Positions 24,964-33,569 of a stretch of 64,000 nt of DNA are shown here, piece after piece; positions within the stretch are counted from its first letter, which is position 1; each line of letters begins with the position of its first letter. Origin of the DNA: Dyadobacter subterraneus (GTDB taxonomy: Bacteria > Bacteroidota > Bacteroidia > Cytophagales > Spirosomataceae). The stretch lies in contig NZ_JACYGY010000001.1 of assembly GCF_015221875.1 (NCBI RefSeq), positions 62,001 through 126,000 of the forward strand, read 5' to 3'. Both the position numbers and the translations under genes were made by a program. The notes under the pieces were generated by a model that was not told where the DNA came from, did not search any database, and worked only from the letters and a program-made list of their open reading frames with translations.

Positions 24964-25701
24964 TTATTCTTTTGGCATAACAAAAATCGCTTCATCAATT
25001 TTAGGATTAACTTCAAGTGTTTTAATTTTCATCGTCATAGAAGCACCTGGCATGGCTGAAGTTTCTACTTCTGATGTAAACGGATAGGTTATTCCGTCGA
25101 CTTGTCTGAAATCAGATTGTGTATTTTTGGATTCAATTTGTTGTCCCTGAACTGTAACTGAGGCTACAACTTTTAAAATAAAATAAGTATCCTTTGAAAT
25201 GTAATTGGTTCGTTTTGATCCGTTTTTTAGGTTTTGTGTAACCTTGTAAACTTTCGCTCCGCCAAGATCATCTTCTCCGTCCAAAGTCAACGTCTGTCCT
25301 TTTTCTTTGTAATTGTATAAACCTGTAAGATCTGTTTCCGCAGAAAGCGATTTCACTACTTCGTCTGGAAGGGGAGTAGCTTTTGTTTGTCCCGCCATTG
25401 GATTTATGGACCAGCCTTTGTCATTATCAATTACCTGCGTGATGGTTGATCCCTGAACTACCGTTTCACTGCGAAAGCCGCGATCCTGAACGATGGTTGT
25501 TGTAACAGGAATCTGCATTTTCATCACTTCCATTTCAGCAGTAATTTTCACACTTTTCAGCTTCGACAATTTTTCTTTGCCACCCATTGCAGTCAAATGT
25601 AGCGCGACGATTTCTTCAAGTGTTTTTTGTGCAAATGCCGAAGAGAATATTCCTGAAATGATTAGAAGTAACAGCGACTTGAAATAAGTTTTTTTGAGCA
25701 T
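24964..25701 (-). CDS. Periplasmic LolA-like outer-membrane lipoprotein-sorting-type protein
   Basis: A 245-residue exported protein with a signal peptide ending near AFAQ (residue 25). EEIVALHLTAMGGKEKLSKLKSVKITAEMEVMKMQIPVTTTIVQDRGFRSETVVQGSTITQVIDNDKGWSINPM is the N-terminal half of the LolA/LppX-like fold as seen in Bacteroidota. The C-terminal half has YFILKVVASVTVQGQQIESKNTQSDFRQVDGITYPFTSEV. Members are annotated as lipoprotein-sorting proteins, but a real Lol function is not shown. It has its own terminator and no operon partner. Confidence 0.75.
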   Translation of the reverse strand: MLKKTYFKSLLLLIISGIFSSAFAQKTLEEIVALHLTAMGGKEKLSKLKSVKITAEMEVMKMQIPVTTTIVQDRGFRSETVVQGSTITQVIDNDKGWSINPMAGQTKATPLPDEVVKSLSAETDLTGLYNYKEKGQTLTLDGEDDLGGAKVYKVTQNLKNGSKRTNYISKDTYFILKVVASVTVQGQQIESKNTQSDFRQVDGITYPFTSEVETSAMPGASMTMKIKTLEVNPKIDEAIFVMPKE

Positions 25702-25808
25702 GTGGAGTTTGTTTTGATATAGTGTAAAACTAGGGAATATTAATTTAATTGTGAATTTGATTAAGGAGGAGTGGATATAATGGCTGCTGAGTGATTAAGA
25801 TTGATTAC

Positions 25809-25880
25809 CCGTTGGACGGCAAAAAAGCCGACCGACGGGGTCGCTCATTCCGTCCGACGGCTTTTTCCGCCGTCTGACGG
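25809..25880. repeat. Family B giant hairpin repeat
   Basis: Two arms of about 30 bases built from CCGTCGGACGG/GCCG units pair with few mismatches around a loop of about 11 bases. An extra half unit CCCGTCGGACGG is at 25937-25948. It lies between the LolA-like gene (5' side) and atpG (3' end), both on the minus strand. It may also stop transcription. Confidence 0.65.
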
Positions 25881-26001
25881 ATATTAAAAAGTTGTTCGAG
25901 CGAGGTAGTATTATTCAAACTTTGCATAAAAATTTACCCGTCGGACGGATTAAAAATCTATTCAAGCCAGACACTTAATTTTCAAACTCCCCACAAAAAA
26001 A

Positions 26002-26030
26002 GCGAACGAACCAAAAGATGATCCGCTCGC
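26002..26030 (-). terminator. Hairpin terminator after atpG
   Basis: On the minus strand GCGAGCGGATC pairs with GGTTCGTTCGC through 11 positions including three G-T wobbles, and is followed by seven T residues. It lies 27 bases after the atpG stop. Confidence 0.7.
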
Positions 26031-26056
26031 CAAAATATATAAGTTCTTAAAACTAA

Positions 26057-26944
26057 TTATGCGCCTTTTAACGCTTCGGCACCTCCAACGATTTCAAGAA
26101 TTTCCGTTGTAATAGCTGCCTGACGTGTTCTGTTATAAATCAATTTCAGCTCTTTCAAAAGTTCCTGAGCATTTTCAGTTGCCTTATCCATCGCCGTCAT
26201 ACGAGCACCTTGTTCCGAAGCATTTGATTCAAGAACGGCACGGTATAACATGATTTTCAACGATTTTGGAATTAATTCAGCAAGAATTTCTTCCTCGTTT
26301 GGTTCAAATATATAGTTAACCTCCGGTGCTTTTACTTTCTGAGTAGCAGTATCGGCAACGATTGGTAAATATGGATCTGTGTGGATGATTTGCGTAGCAA
26401 CGTTTTTGAACTCGTTATAAACAAGATCAACAACATCATAACGGCCTTCTGAAAAGTCCTTCATGATTTTTTCTGCTGCTTCCTTTACATTGACAAATTT
26501 AAGTCTTGTAAATAAATCGGTATAAGTTGTGTTCACAGTAAAACCTCTGCGGTTGAATGCTTCTGCACCTTTTTTACCAATAGCAAAAATCTCAACATGT
26601 CCTTTGGCAGCCTGCACTGAATATTTTTCTTCAATCAGCGCCATAGTAGCCTTAATAATATTCGTATTGAAAGCACCGCACAATCCACGATCGGAAGTAA
26701 CAACAACGATCAATATTTTTTCAGCAAAACGAACTGTTTTCAATGGGCTGTCCACTGAACTTTCAGAACCTGCTGATACTGTCGAAAGCATTTGTCCCAA
26801 TTTCTGGGCATAAGGACGCATTTGCAGGATATTATCCTGAGCTCTGCGCAATTTAGCAGCTGCCACCATTTTCATGGCTTTGGTTATCTGCTGGGTTGAA
26901 TTAACCGAAATAATCCGGTTACGTACTTCTTTTAAGCTTGCCAT
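26057..26944 (-). CDS. atpG: F1F0 ATP synthase subunit gamma
   Basis: Central rotor stalk subunit of F1. The 295-residue length is normal. The N-terminal coiled coil MASLKEVRNRIISVNSTQQITKAMKMVAAAKLRRAQ is the family hallmark. The central block IVVVTSDRGLCGAFNTNIIK and the C-terminal coiled coil ASEQGARMTAMDKATENAQELLKELKLIYNRTRQAAITTEILEIVGGAEAL are intact. It lies 88 bases downstream of atpA, with an internal hairpin in the gap. Subunits a, c, b, delta, beta and epsilon are not in this window. Confidence 0.97.
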   Translation of the reverse strand: MASLKEVRNRIISVNSTQQITKAMKMVAAAKLRRAQDNILQMRPYAQKLGQMLSTVSAGSESSVDSPLKTVRFAEKILIVVVTSDRGLCGAFNTNIIKATMALIEEKYSVQAAKGHVEIFAIGKKGAEAFNRRGFTVNTTYTDLFTRLKFVNVKEAAEKIMKDFSEGRYDVVDLVYNEFKNVATQIIHTDPYLPIVADTATQKVKAPEVNYIFEPNEEEILAELIPKSLKIMLYRAVLESNASEQGARMTAMDKATENAQELLKELKLIYNRTRQAAITTEILEIVGGAEALKGA

Positions 26945-26983
26945 CTTAGGGAAATTAAATGCGGTCCGCCTGAGGTAATCAAG

Positions 26984-27019
26984 AAGTCAGAAATCGAAAA
27001 TTACTTCGATCTCTGACTT
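26984..27019 (-). promoter_or_regulatory. Hairpin between atpA and atpG
   Basis: AAGTCAGA-ATCGAA pairs with TTCGAT-TCTGACTT, with one internal mismatch and a 6-base loop. It lies inside the atpAG unit and has a short AT tail, so it may be a partial terminator or an mRNA-stability element that sets the subunit ratio. Confidence 0.45.
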
Positions 27020-27031
27020 AAAGTTTCTCTA

Positions 27032-28606
27032 TTAATATTTAGCTGAAAGTTCTCTCGCTACTTTGTCAATAACATCAGTTACGCTGTTATCAAGCTTGCC
27101 TGCACGAAGTGCTGCAAGTGTTTCGCTGTATTGTGCGGAAAGAATAGTAAGGAATTCTTTATCGAATTCTTTTACTTTTTCAACAGGAACTCTGTCTAAT
27201 AATCCTTTTGTAGATGCATAAACTGTTGCAACTTGTTGTTCAACCGGTACCGGAGCATATTGAGGTTGTTTCAATACTTCCTGATTACGGCGTCCACGGT
27301 CAATAGCAAGTTTAGTAGAAGCATCAAGATCCGAACCGAATTTTGCAAAAGCTTCCAATTCACGGAATTGAGCCTGATCAAGTTTTAACGTACCTGATAC
27401 CTTTTTCATCGACTTGATCTGAGCGTTACCACCCACACGTGATACCGAGATACCTACGTTGATCGCAGGACGGATACCAGAGTTGAACAAGTTAGATTCT
27501 AGGAATATCTGTCCGTCGGTAATAGAAATTACGTTCGTCGGGATATAGGCAGAAACGTCACCAGCTTGTGTTTCAATGATCGGAAGTGCAGTCAGTGAGC
27601 CACCACCTTTAACCTTGCCTTTAAGGGAAGGAGGAAGATCGTTCATGTTTGCTGCAATGCTATCGTCATTGATGATCTTCGCAGCTCTTTCCAAAAGACG
27701 GCTGTGAAGATAGAATACGTCTCCAGGATAAGCTTCACGTCCCGGAGGGCGACGAAGTAGCAGGGAAACTTCACGGTAAGAAACCGCTTGTTTTGAAAGG
27801 TCATCATAAACAATAAGTGCAGGACGACCAGTATCACGGAAATATTCACCGATTGCAGCACCTGTAAAAGGAGCATAGAATTGCATTGGTGATGGATCAG
27901 ATGCTCCGGCTGCTACAATTACTGTATAGTCCATTGCACCATAACGACGAAGTGTTGCTTCGATACCTTTGATTGTTGAAGCCTTCTGGCCGCAAGCAAC
28001 GTAGATACAGAATACAGGTTCGCCTTTATCGTAATATTCTCTTTGATTGATGATAGTATCAATAGCAACAGCAGTCTTTCCAGTCTGGCGGTCACCGATA
28101 ATCAACTCACGTTGTCCACGTCCGATAGGAATCATCGCATCGATTGCTTTGATACCAGTTTGAAGTGGCTCGGTTACAGGCTGACGGAAAATTACCCCCG
28201 GAGCCTTACGCTCAAGTGGCATTTCGAATGTTTCACCCTGAATTGGGCCCATTCCGTCGATTGGTTCAGCAAGTGTGTTCACAACACGGCCTACAATACC
28301 TTCACCAACTTTTACTGAAGCGATCTCTTTCGTACGCTTCACTGTGTCGCCTTCTTTGATTTCACTTGAATCACCAAGCAAAACGGCTCCAACGTTATCT
28401 TCCTCGAGGTTCAATGCGAGGGCCTTTAAGCCATTCTCGAAAACTAGCAATTCACCCGCCTGAACCTGTGAAAGGCCATAAATACGGGCAACACCGTCTC
28501 CCACCTGAAGGACGGTTCCTACTTCTTCGAGTTCTGCTTCAGATTTAGCGCCTGCAAGTTGTTCGCGCAGGATGGCCGAAACTTCGTCCGGTCTAACAGA
28601 TACCAT
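27032..28606 (-). CDS. atpA: F1F0 ATP synthase subunit alpha
   Basis: Regulatory nucleotide-binding subunit of the F1 head. 524 residues. The Walker A is [15 protein letters not shown]. The segment [50 protein letters not shown] is strongly conserved, as are [48 protein letters not shown] and the alpha signature [17 protein letters not shown]. It is the first gene of its transcript, with a promoter directly upstream. The usual preceding atpH (delta) is absent, because an FKBP gene lies divergently upstream. Confidence 0.97.
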   Translation of the reverse strand: MVSVRPDEVSAILREQLAGAKSEAELEEVGTVLQVGDGVARIYGLSQVQAGELLVFENGLKALALNLEEDNVGAVLLGDSSEIKEGDTVKRTKEIASVKVGEGIVGRVVNTLAEPIDGMGPIQGETFEMPLERKAPGVIFRQPVTEPLQTGIKAIDAMIPIGRGQRELIIGDRQTGKTAVAIDTIINQREYYDKGEPVFCIYVACGQKASTIKGIEATLRRYGAMDYTVIVAAGASDPSPMQFYAPFTGAAIGEYFRDTGRPALIVYDDLSKQAVSYREVSLLLRRPPGREAYPGDVFYLHSRLLERAAKIINDDSIAANMNDLPPSLKGKVKGGGSLTALPIIETQAGDVSAYIPTNVISITDGQIFLESNLFNSGIRPAINVGISVSRVGGNAQIKSMKKVSGTLKLDQAQFRELEAFAKFGSDLDASTKLAIDRGRRNQEVLKQPQYAPVPVEQQVATVYASTKGLLDRVPVEKVKEFDKEFLTILSAQYSETLAALRAGKLDNSVTDVIDKVARELSAKY

Positions 28607-28656
28607 AGTATAATTGACTTATTTAGAGTATAGTAGTAAGTTTTTGAAATCAGCCG

Positions 28657-28664
28657 CAAATGTA
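28657..28664 (-). promoter_or_regulatory. Candidate -7 element of the atpAG promoter
   Basis: On the minus strand TACATTTG matches TAnnTTTG exactly, 50 bases upstream of the atpA start. It supports independent transcription of atpA-atpG. Confidence 0.5.
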
Positions 28665-28894
28665 GGGTTAATTCTTTAAATAAAGAATACTTCACTTAAA
28701 AAACTACGCCATAAAAATTAGATTTTTCCAAGTTTGCCTCACTACGCTATTATAGCGATGCAAAAATATGGAAATTCAGGCATTTAAAAGGTTTTTAAAA
28801 CTTTTTTAGGTACTAATTGTGTTTTTGTTGTAATTGAGTTCGTTAATAACAATTACATATTAAAAATTTAATTTTCAGACCATCCTTAAGTAGA

Positions 28895-29653
28895 ATGTAC
28901 AAATTAGAAAAAACCATTTTAGCCTCAGTTTTATGTATCGGTTTAGCTGCTTCTCAGGGATTTGCGCAAGCACCCAAAAAAGTTACCAAACCAGCCGCAA
29001 CAACAAAAAAGACTTCGGTTACAGCAGCAAAAGCAGCACCATCATCAAATGTACTTAGGAATAAGTTGGATTCACTATCAGCGGCTATCGGTGTAAGTTT
29101 TTCTAATTCGTTATCATCTCAGGGAATCAATGATATCAATACTGATATTTTGACAAAAACCATTACTGCTGCGCTTAAAGGAGAGAAAACTTTATTTTCA
29201 TCAGAAGAAGCAAATAAATTTATCGGTGAATATTTTCAAAAAATGATGGAAGAAAAAGGAGCAGTCGTGAAAATAGAGGGAGAAAAGTTTTTGGAAGAAA
29301 ACAAGAAAAAGGCGGGCGTAACAACAACAGAGAGCGGTTTGCAGTACTCTGTGATTAAAATGGGCGATGGTCCCAAGCCTTCTGCAACAGATAAAGTAAA
29401 AACACATTATCACGGCACTTTAACCAATGGAACAGTTTTTGACAGTTCTGTTGATCGCGGTGAGCCGGTTGAGTTTCCGGTAAATGGCGTAATAAAAGGA
29501 TGGACAGAGGCATTGCAGCTTATGCCGGTTGGCTCAAAATGGAAATTGTATATTCCATATCAGCTGGCTTATGGCGAACGTGCAGCAGGTCCACAAATCC
29601 CAGCTTATTCAGCTTTAGTCTTTGAAGTTGAATTATTAGAAATTGTTAAATAG
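28895..29653 (+). CDS. Exported FKBP-type peptidyl-prolyl cis-trans isomerase
   Basis: A 252-residue protein with a signal peptide (about 1-25) and a basic Ala/Thr/Lys linker. An FkpA-like N-terminal dimerisation region follows (about 55-140, with DSLSAAIGVSFSNSLSSQGI and KFLEENKKKAGVTTTESGLQYSVIKMGDG). The C-terminal FKBP domain has VKTHYHGTLTNGTVFDSSVDRGEPVEFPVNGVIKGWTEALQLMPVGSKWKLYIPYQLAYGERAAG...YSALVFEVELLEI. It assists folding of envelope proteins. It ends 18 bases before the Prc protease gene, implying an operon. It is divergent from atpA. Confidence 0.93.
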   Translation: MYKLEKTILASVLCIGLAASQGFAQAPKKVTKPAATTKKTSVTAAKAAPSSNVLRNKLDSLSAAIGVSFSNSLSSQGINDINTDILTKTITAALKGEKTLFSSEEANKFIGEYFQKMMEEKGAVVKIEGEKFLEENKKKAGVTTTESGLQYSVIKMGDGPKPSATDKVKTHYHGTLTNGTVFDSSVDRGEPVEFPVNGVIKGWTEALQLMPVGSKWKLYIPYQLAYGERAAGPQIPAYSALVFEVELLEIVK

Positions 29654-29671
29654 TTAACAAAAATTCGACGA

Positions 29672-31795
29672 ATGAAAAAATACCTGATCACTCTTATTCC
29701 TGTTGTATTACTTGGCTGGCAGCGAGGTCCCGTACAGCAAAATGCAATCGTCACTACGGAAACTTCACTAGCGGAAGATATCAAACCGACGGCAGCTCAG
29801 TATAAGGCGGAAGAGCTTTCGACGCGAATACTATCAAATTATCACTATCGTAAAACGAAACTGAATGATTCGTTGTCGTCAGCGATTTTTGATAAATATA
29901 TTGATGGTATCGACCACGGTCGACTGTACTATCTTGCCTCTGACATGGCGGAATTTGAAAAGTACAGGTACTCTTTCGACGACTTTTTACAAAAAAGAGA
30001 GCTGGACGTTCCTTTCAATATGTATAATCTTTTTAGAAAGCGTTATCAGGAAAGAAGCGAATATATCCAGACACTTCTGAAAACGCCAAAACCGTTTGAT
30101 TATACTGTTGATGAATCGCTAAATACAGACCGCGAAAAAGTGGCCTGGGCGAAATCAAATGAAGAACTGAATGATACCTGGAGAAAGTATCTTAAAAGCG
30201 AAGCGCTTGATTTGAAACTTGCCGGAAAAGCGGATTCTTCTGTTGTCAAAACAATGAGCGACCGGTATAAAAACCGTGACCGTGGTTTGAGCCGCATTCG
30301 TACAGAGCAGGTTTTCCAAATGTTTATGAATGCTTACGCAGAATCTTTGGATCCGCATACGAGTTACATGGCGCCAACTTCTGCGGATCGTTTCAAACAG
30401 GAAATGAGCCAGTCGGTTGAAGGTATCGGTGCGTTACTTCGTGAGGAAGATAATTATATCAAAATTGTTGAAGTAATTCCTGGTGGACCAGCATTTAAAG
30501 GTAAGCAGCTTAAAAAAGAAGATAAGATTATCGGCGTTGCCCAAGGTGATGATGGTAAGTTTGTTGACCTGGTAGGTTGGTTTGTTGATGATGCTGTGAA
30601 ACTGATCAAAGGCCCAAAAGGAACTGTGGTTCGCTTGCAGATTGTTTCAGCTGATGCGCTTTCAAGCACGCCTCCAAAGGAAATTAGACTGGTTCGTGAG
30701 AAAATTAAACTTGAAGATTCTCGTGCCAAGAAGGAAATTGTTTCAGTAAATAACGGAGGTAAAGATTATAAAATCGGTGTGATCGATGTTCCGTTGTTCT
30801 ACCGTGATTTTGAGGGTGCGCAACAAAAGGAAAAAGAATTTTCAAGCACTACCCGTGATGTTCAGAAAATCATCACTGAATTGCAGACTGAAAATGTTGA
30901 TGGTATCGTAATTGACCTTCGTAACAATGGTGGTGGTTCATTAACCGAAGCAGTTTCTCTTACTGGTTTGTTTATTAACAGAGGCCCGGTTGTTCAGGTT
31001 AAAGAAGGACAGGGCGAAGTTGAGGTTCAGTCTGATAATGACCCGACTGTTGCTTATAATGGTCCAATGGCTGTTATGGTGAACCGTTTCAGTGCTTCTG
31101 CTTCCGAAATTTTTGCGGCGGCTATTCAGGATTATAAACGTGGAATTATCGTAGGTGAACAAACTTATGGTAAAGGAACAGTTCAGACTCTGATCGATCT
31201 TAACCAATGGGTTCCAAAGGAAACTGATCAGTTAGGACAAGTTAAATTGACTGTTGCCAAGTTCTATCGTATCAACGGAAGCAGCACGCAGTTGAAAGGT
31301 GTAATGCCTGATCTTGAAATGCCAACCGCTTTCAAAGTAAACGAATATGGTGAAGGTTCTCAGCCAAGTGCATTGCCTTGGGATCAGATTGCGTCTTCGA
31401 AATATGAAGCTACAAATGATATCAACGAGAAAATCGTAAGTCAGCTTCGCGACAAACATAATCATCGTTTGAAATCAGATGAAGAGTTGAAAGCATTGGC
31501 GAAAACAATGGATGAATTCAAAAAAGCGCGTGAAAACAAAGTTGTTTCTCTGTTGGAATCAAAACGTAAAGTAGAACGTGATGAAGCTGAAAAGAAACGT
31601 GCTGCGATGAAACAGCTTGGCGAGGAGTCTGATGATGAAGACGAAGACTCTGCTGACGCAAAACCAAAAACTGCTGAAGCTACGAAAGAGGTTAAGAAGA
31701 AAAAGGATATCTATATTACTGAAACAGGTCGTATGCTTGCTGATTTGATCGTTATTTCGAAAGAACCAAGTTTGGCTGGGGCTAAGAAGAAGTAA
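29672..31795 (+). CDS. prc: Carboxy-terminal processing protease (Tsp/Prc, family S41)
   Basis: A 707-residue periplasmic serine protease. After the signal segment comes an N-terminal helical domain (about 40-230), a PDZ domain (about 255-340, VEGIGALLREEDNYIKIVEVIPGGPAFKGKQLKKEDKIIGV) and the S41 core (about 355-560). The catalytic pair is Ser476 in RFSASASEIF and Lys501 in YGKGTVQ, spaced 25 residues as in E. coli Tsp. A C-terminal DUF3340-type helical region with a KKRAAMKQLGEESDDEDEDSADAKP segment follows. It degrades or trims envelope proteins at their C-termini. It is coupled to the FKBP chaperone gene. Confidence 0.93.
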   Translation: MKKYLITLIPVVLLGWQRGPVQQNAIVTTETSLAEDIKPTAAQYKAEELSTRILSNYHYRKTKLNDSLSSAIFDKYIDGIDHGRLYYLASDMAEFEKYRYSFDDFLQKRELDVPFNMYNLFRKRYQERSEYIQTLLKTPKPFDYTVDESLNTDREKVAWAKSNEELNDTWRKYLKSEALDLKLAGKADSSVVKTMSDRYKNRDRGLSRIRTEQVFQMFMNAYAESLDPHTSYMAPTSADRFKQEMSQSVEGIGALLREEDNYIKIVEVIPGGPAFKGKQLKKEDKIIGVAQGDDGKFVDLVGWFVDDAVKLIKGPKGTVVRLQIVSADALSSTPPKEIRLVREKIKLEDSRAKKEIVSVNNGGKDYKIGVIDVPLFYRDFEGAQQKEKEFSSTTRDVQKIITELQTENVDGIVIDLRNNGGGSLTEAVSLTGLFINRGPVVQVKEGQGEVEVQSDNDPTVAYNGPMAVMVNRFSASASEIFAAAIQDYKRGIIVGEQTYGKGTVQTLIDLNQWVPKETDQLGQVKLTVAKFYRINGSSTQLKGVMPDLEMPTAFKVNEYGEGSQPSALPWDQIASSKYEATNDINEKIVSQLRDKHNHRLKSDEELKALAKTMDEFKKARENKVVSLLESKRKVERDEAEKKRAAMKQLGEESDDEDEDSADAKPKTAEATKEVKKKKDIYITETGRMLADLIVISKEPSLAGAKKK

Positions 31796-31810
31796 TTTTA
31801 AGTTGAATAA

Positions 31811-31848
31811 AAAATAAGACAGTTTGCAAATGCAGACTGTCTTATTTT
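31811..31848 (+). terminator. Hairpin terminator after prc
   Basis: AAAATAAGACAGT and complementary bases, with an inner TGCA pair, form a stem around a short AAA loop. TTATTTTTTG follows. It lies 16 bases after the prc stop. Confidence 0.8.
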
Positions 31849-31865
31849 TTGTTGGGAAGCATCCT

Positions 31866-32045
31866 CAGGTAGAAACCCGGGGTTAAGATATTATCGCGCC
31901 GTTGGCGCTAAGTTAATAGTGCGTGATACTGACTTATTAATGCCGTAGGCATGACCGACATTGTAGCCCCGGGTTTTAACCCGGGGGATTTGGGACGAAT
32001 GTATCGCAATAAAATGCCGTAGGCATGACCGATTAAATTGGCAAA
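31866..32045. repeat. Family A palindromic repeat cluster, locus 1
   Basis: Contains an ATGCCGTAGGCATGACCGAC core twice (from 31940 and from about 32012). It also holds CCCGGG-centred palindromes with AAACCC/GGGTTTTAACCCGGGG arms. It lies between the 3' ends of prc and the outer-membrane factor gene. The same 28-base unit is found in opposite orientation at 48956-48983. Confidence 0.8.
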
Positions 32046-32054
32046 AAACTAGTT

Positions 32055-33497
32055 TTATTCCCACCCACCACCAAGCGACCTATACAAATCCACCAAAGCT
32101 AAATGCTGGTCTTTTTGAACTTCTGTTAACGCCAGTTCCGCTTCCAGAACATTTTTCTGCGCTGCAATTATTTCAAGATAAGTAGCATAACCCGTCAGGA
32201 ATAAATCCCGTGAAGTAACCACTGCAAGTTGCAAAACATCAACTTCCTGCTTCTTAAAATCCGAGATTTTTTTCGTGTTTTCAATTTTTTTCAAACTGGT
32301 ACTCACCTCCTGAAAACCCGTCAAGATCGCCTTGTTATAAGCATAAAGCGATTCAATACTTGCGGCTTCAAAACGTTTTTGACCGGCTTTAAGGGCTTTT
32401 CTATTGAAAATTGGAGCAGCCAATCCACCTAGTGCGGAATACGCTAATGAACCGGAATTAAATAGTAAAGAACCTTTGAAAGCATTAAAACCTAATAAGC
32501 CTGTGATGTTTAGCGAAGGCAAAAAAGCCAATCTTACTGCTTGTAAATCCGCATGATTTGCTAATAATTCTAATTCCGCCTGCTGGATATCCGGACGCCT
32601 GATCAGCATTTTTGAAGGAATTCCTGCCTGGACGCGCTCAGGTAAATTTTCATTCAATCTTCCGCTTCGGGTAATTTTTTGAGGGAAACGGCCTAGTAAA
32701 AGATTCAGGTTATTTTCTGCTTCAACAATGCGTTGATTAATCTGAATTTCCAGACTTTGCGTATTCAGTAACTGAGCCGTAAATTGTCTTACACCCAATT
32801 CATTTGCTCTTCCACCTTCTTTCTGGATCTTGATATTTTCAACCGCGGATTGCTGTAATGTGATATTTTTCTGGATAATCGCAAGCTCCGAATCCATCGC
32901 TAAAAGTTCATAATACAGTCGCGCTACCTGTGCGATCAGACTTGTTACCACTAGATTCCTACCTTTTTGTGTGGCCAGAAAACGCGTGTAAGCTGCTTTT
33001 CGCTGTGTTCTTAATTTTCCCCAGATATCAACTTCCCAGGTACTTCTGAATCCTACGAAATAATCGGGCATAAACGGTGCCGGAAGTCTTCTGTCACTGT
33101 CAATATTTTCTGAAAAATTGGTGTCGTAATTTCCAACCCCATCCATCGTATAATCTCCAAACTTGCGTACACCACCAGAAATTTCTGCGTTTACGGCTGG
33201 CAACAAAGCTCCTTTTGCAAGCAAAATATTTGTTTTAGCCATCTCAATTCTTTGAATAGCCATTCTTAAATCCGGATTATTCAGTAGAGCAGTATCGATC
33301 AACGCAATCAGATTCGCATCTTTGAAAAATGATTTCCATTGCATTGAACCAATACCGGTTGAGTCTGTTTGACTTTCAAAGGCTTCCGGCGTACGTATTG
33401 AAGAGGCGTGTTGGATGGGCTGCATCACCTTACACCCGCCAAGGAAAATTAAAGTTACAGCCAGGAGGATTTGATAAGCTTTTTTATATGTTTTCAT
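32055..33497 (-). CDS. Outer-membrane efflux factor (NodT/TolC family lipoprotein)
   Basis: A 480-residue protein with lipobox FLGGC, so it is a lipoprotein like OprM. Two outer-membrane-efflux repeats are visible, with NPDLRMAIQRIEMAKTNILLAKGALLPAVNAEISGG and LLRRPDIQQAELELLANHADLQAVRLAFLPSLNITGLLGF-type blocks (here MLIRRPDIQQAE). Long helical stretches such as YARFL...LLAMDSELAIIQKNITLQQSAVENIKIQKEGGRANELGVRQF form the periplasmic tunnel. It is the last gene of a three-gene RND efflux operon. Confidence 0.94.
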   Translation of the reverse strand: MKTYKKAYQILLAVTLIFLGGCKVMQPIQHASSIRTPEAFESQTDSTGIGSMQWKSFFKDANLIALIDTALLNNPDLRMAIQRIEMAKTNILLAKGALLPAVNAEISGGVRKFGDYTMDGVGNYDTNFSENIDSDRRLPAPFMPDYFVGFRSTWEVDIWGKLRTQRKAAYTRFLATQKGRNLVVTSLIAQVARLYYELLAMDSELAIIQKNITLQQSAVENIKIQKEGGRANELGVRQFTAQLLNTQSLEIQINQRIVEAENNLNLLLGRFPQKITRSGRLNENLPERVQAGIPSKMLIRRPDIQQAELELLANHADLQAVRLAFLPSLNITGLLGFNAFKGSLLFNSGSLAYSALGGLAAPIFNRKALKAGQKRFEAASIESLYAYNKAILTGFQEVSTSLKKIENTKKISDFKKQEVDVLQLAVVTSRDLFLTGYATYLEIIAAQKNVLEAELALTEVQKDQHLALVDLYRSLGGGWE

Positions 33498-33524
33498 TAA
33501 TTAAAATGCAGTTAGTAAAAGGTA

Positions 33525-33549
33525 GCAGTCATGAGTAATTCATGACTGC
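33525..33549 (-). terminator. Hairpin between RND permease and outer-membrane factor genes
   Basis: Perfect 10-base arms GCAGTCATGA with a 5-base loop, 20 bases after the permease stop. The minus-strand tail CTACCTTTTAC is only moderately T-rich, so partial termination or mRNA protection is more likely than complete stop. Confidence 0.5.
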
Positions 33550-33569
33550 CAGATAATCTTTTTTCAAAA

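Noticed and set aside
31866-32045. CRISPR array
   Set aside because: The repeats are palindromic, few and unevenly spaced, and no cas genes are nearby.
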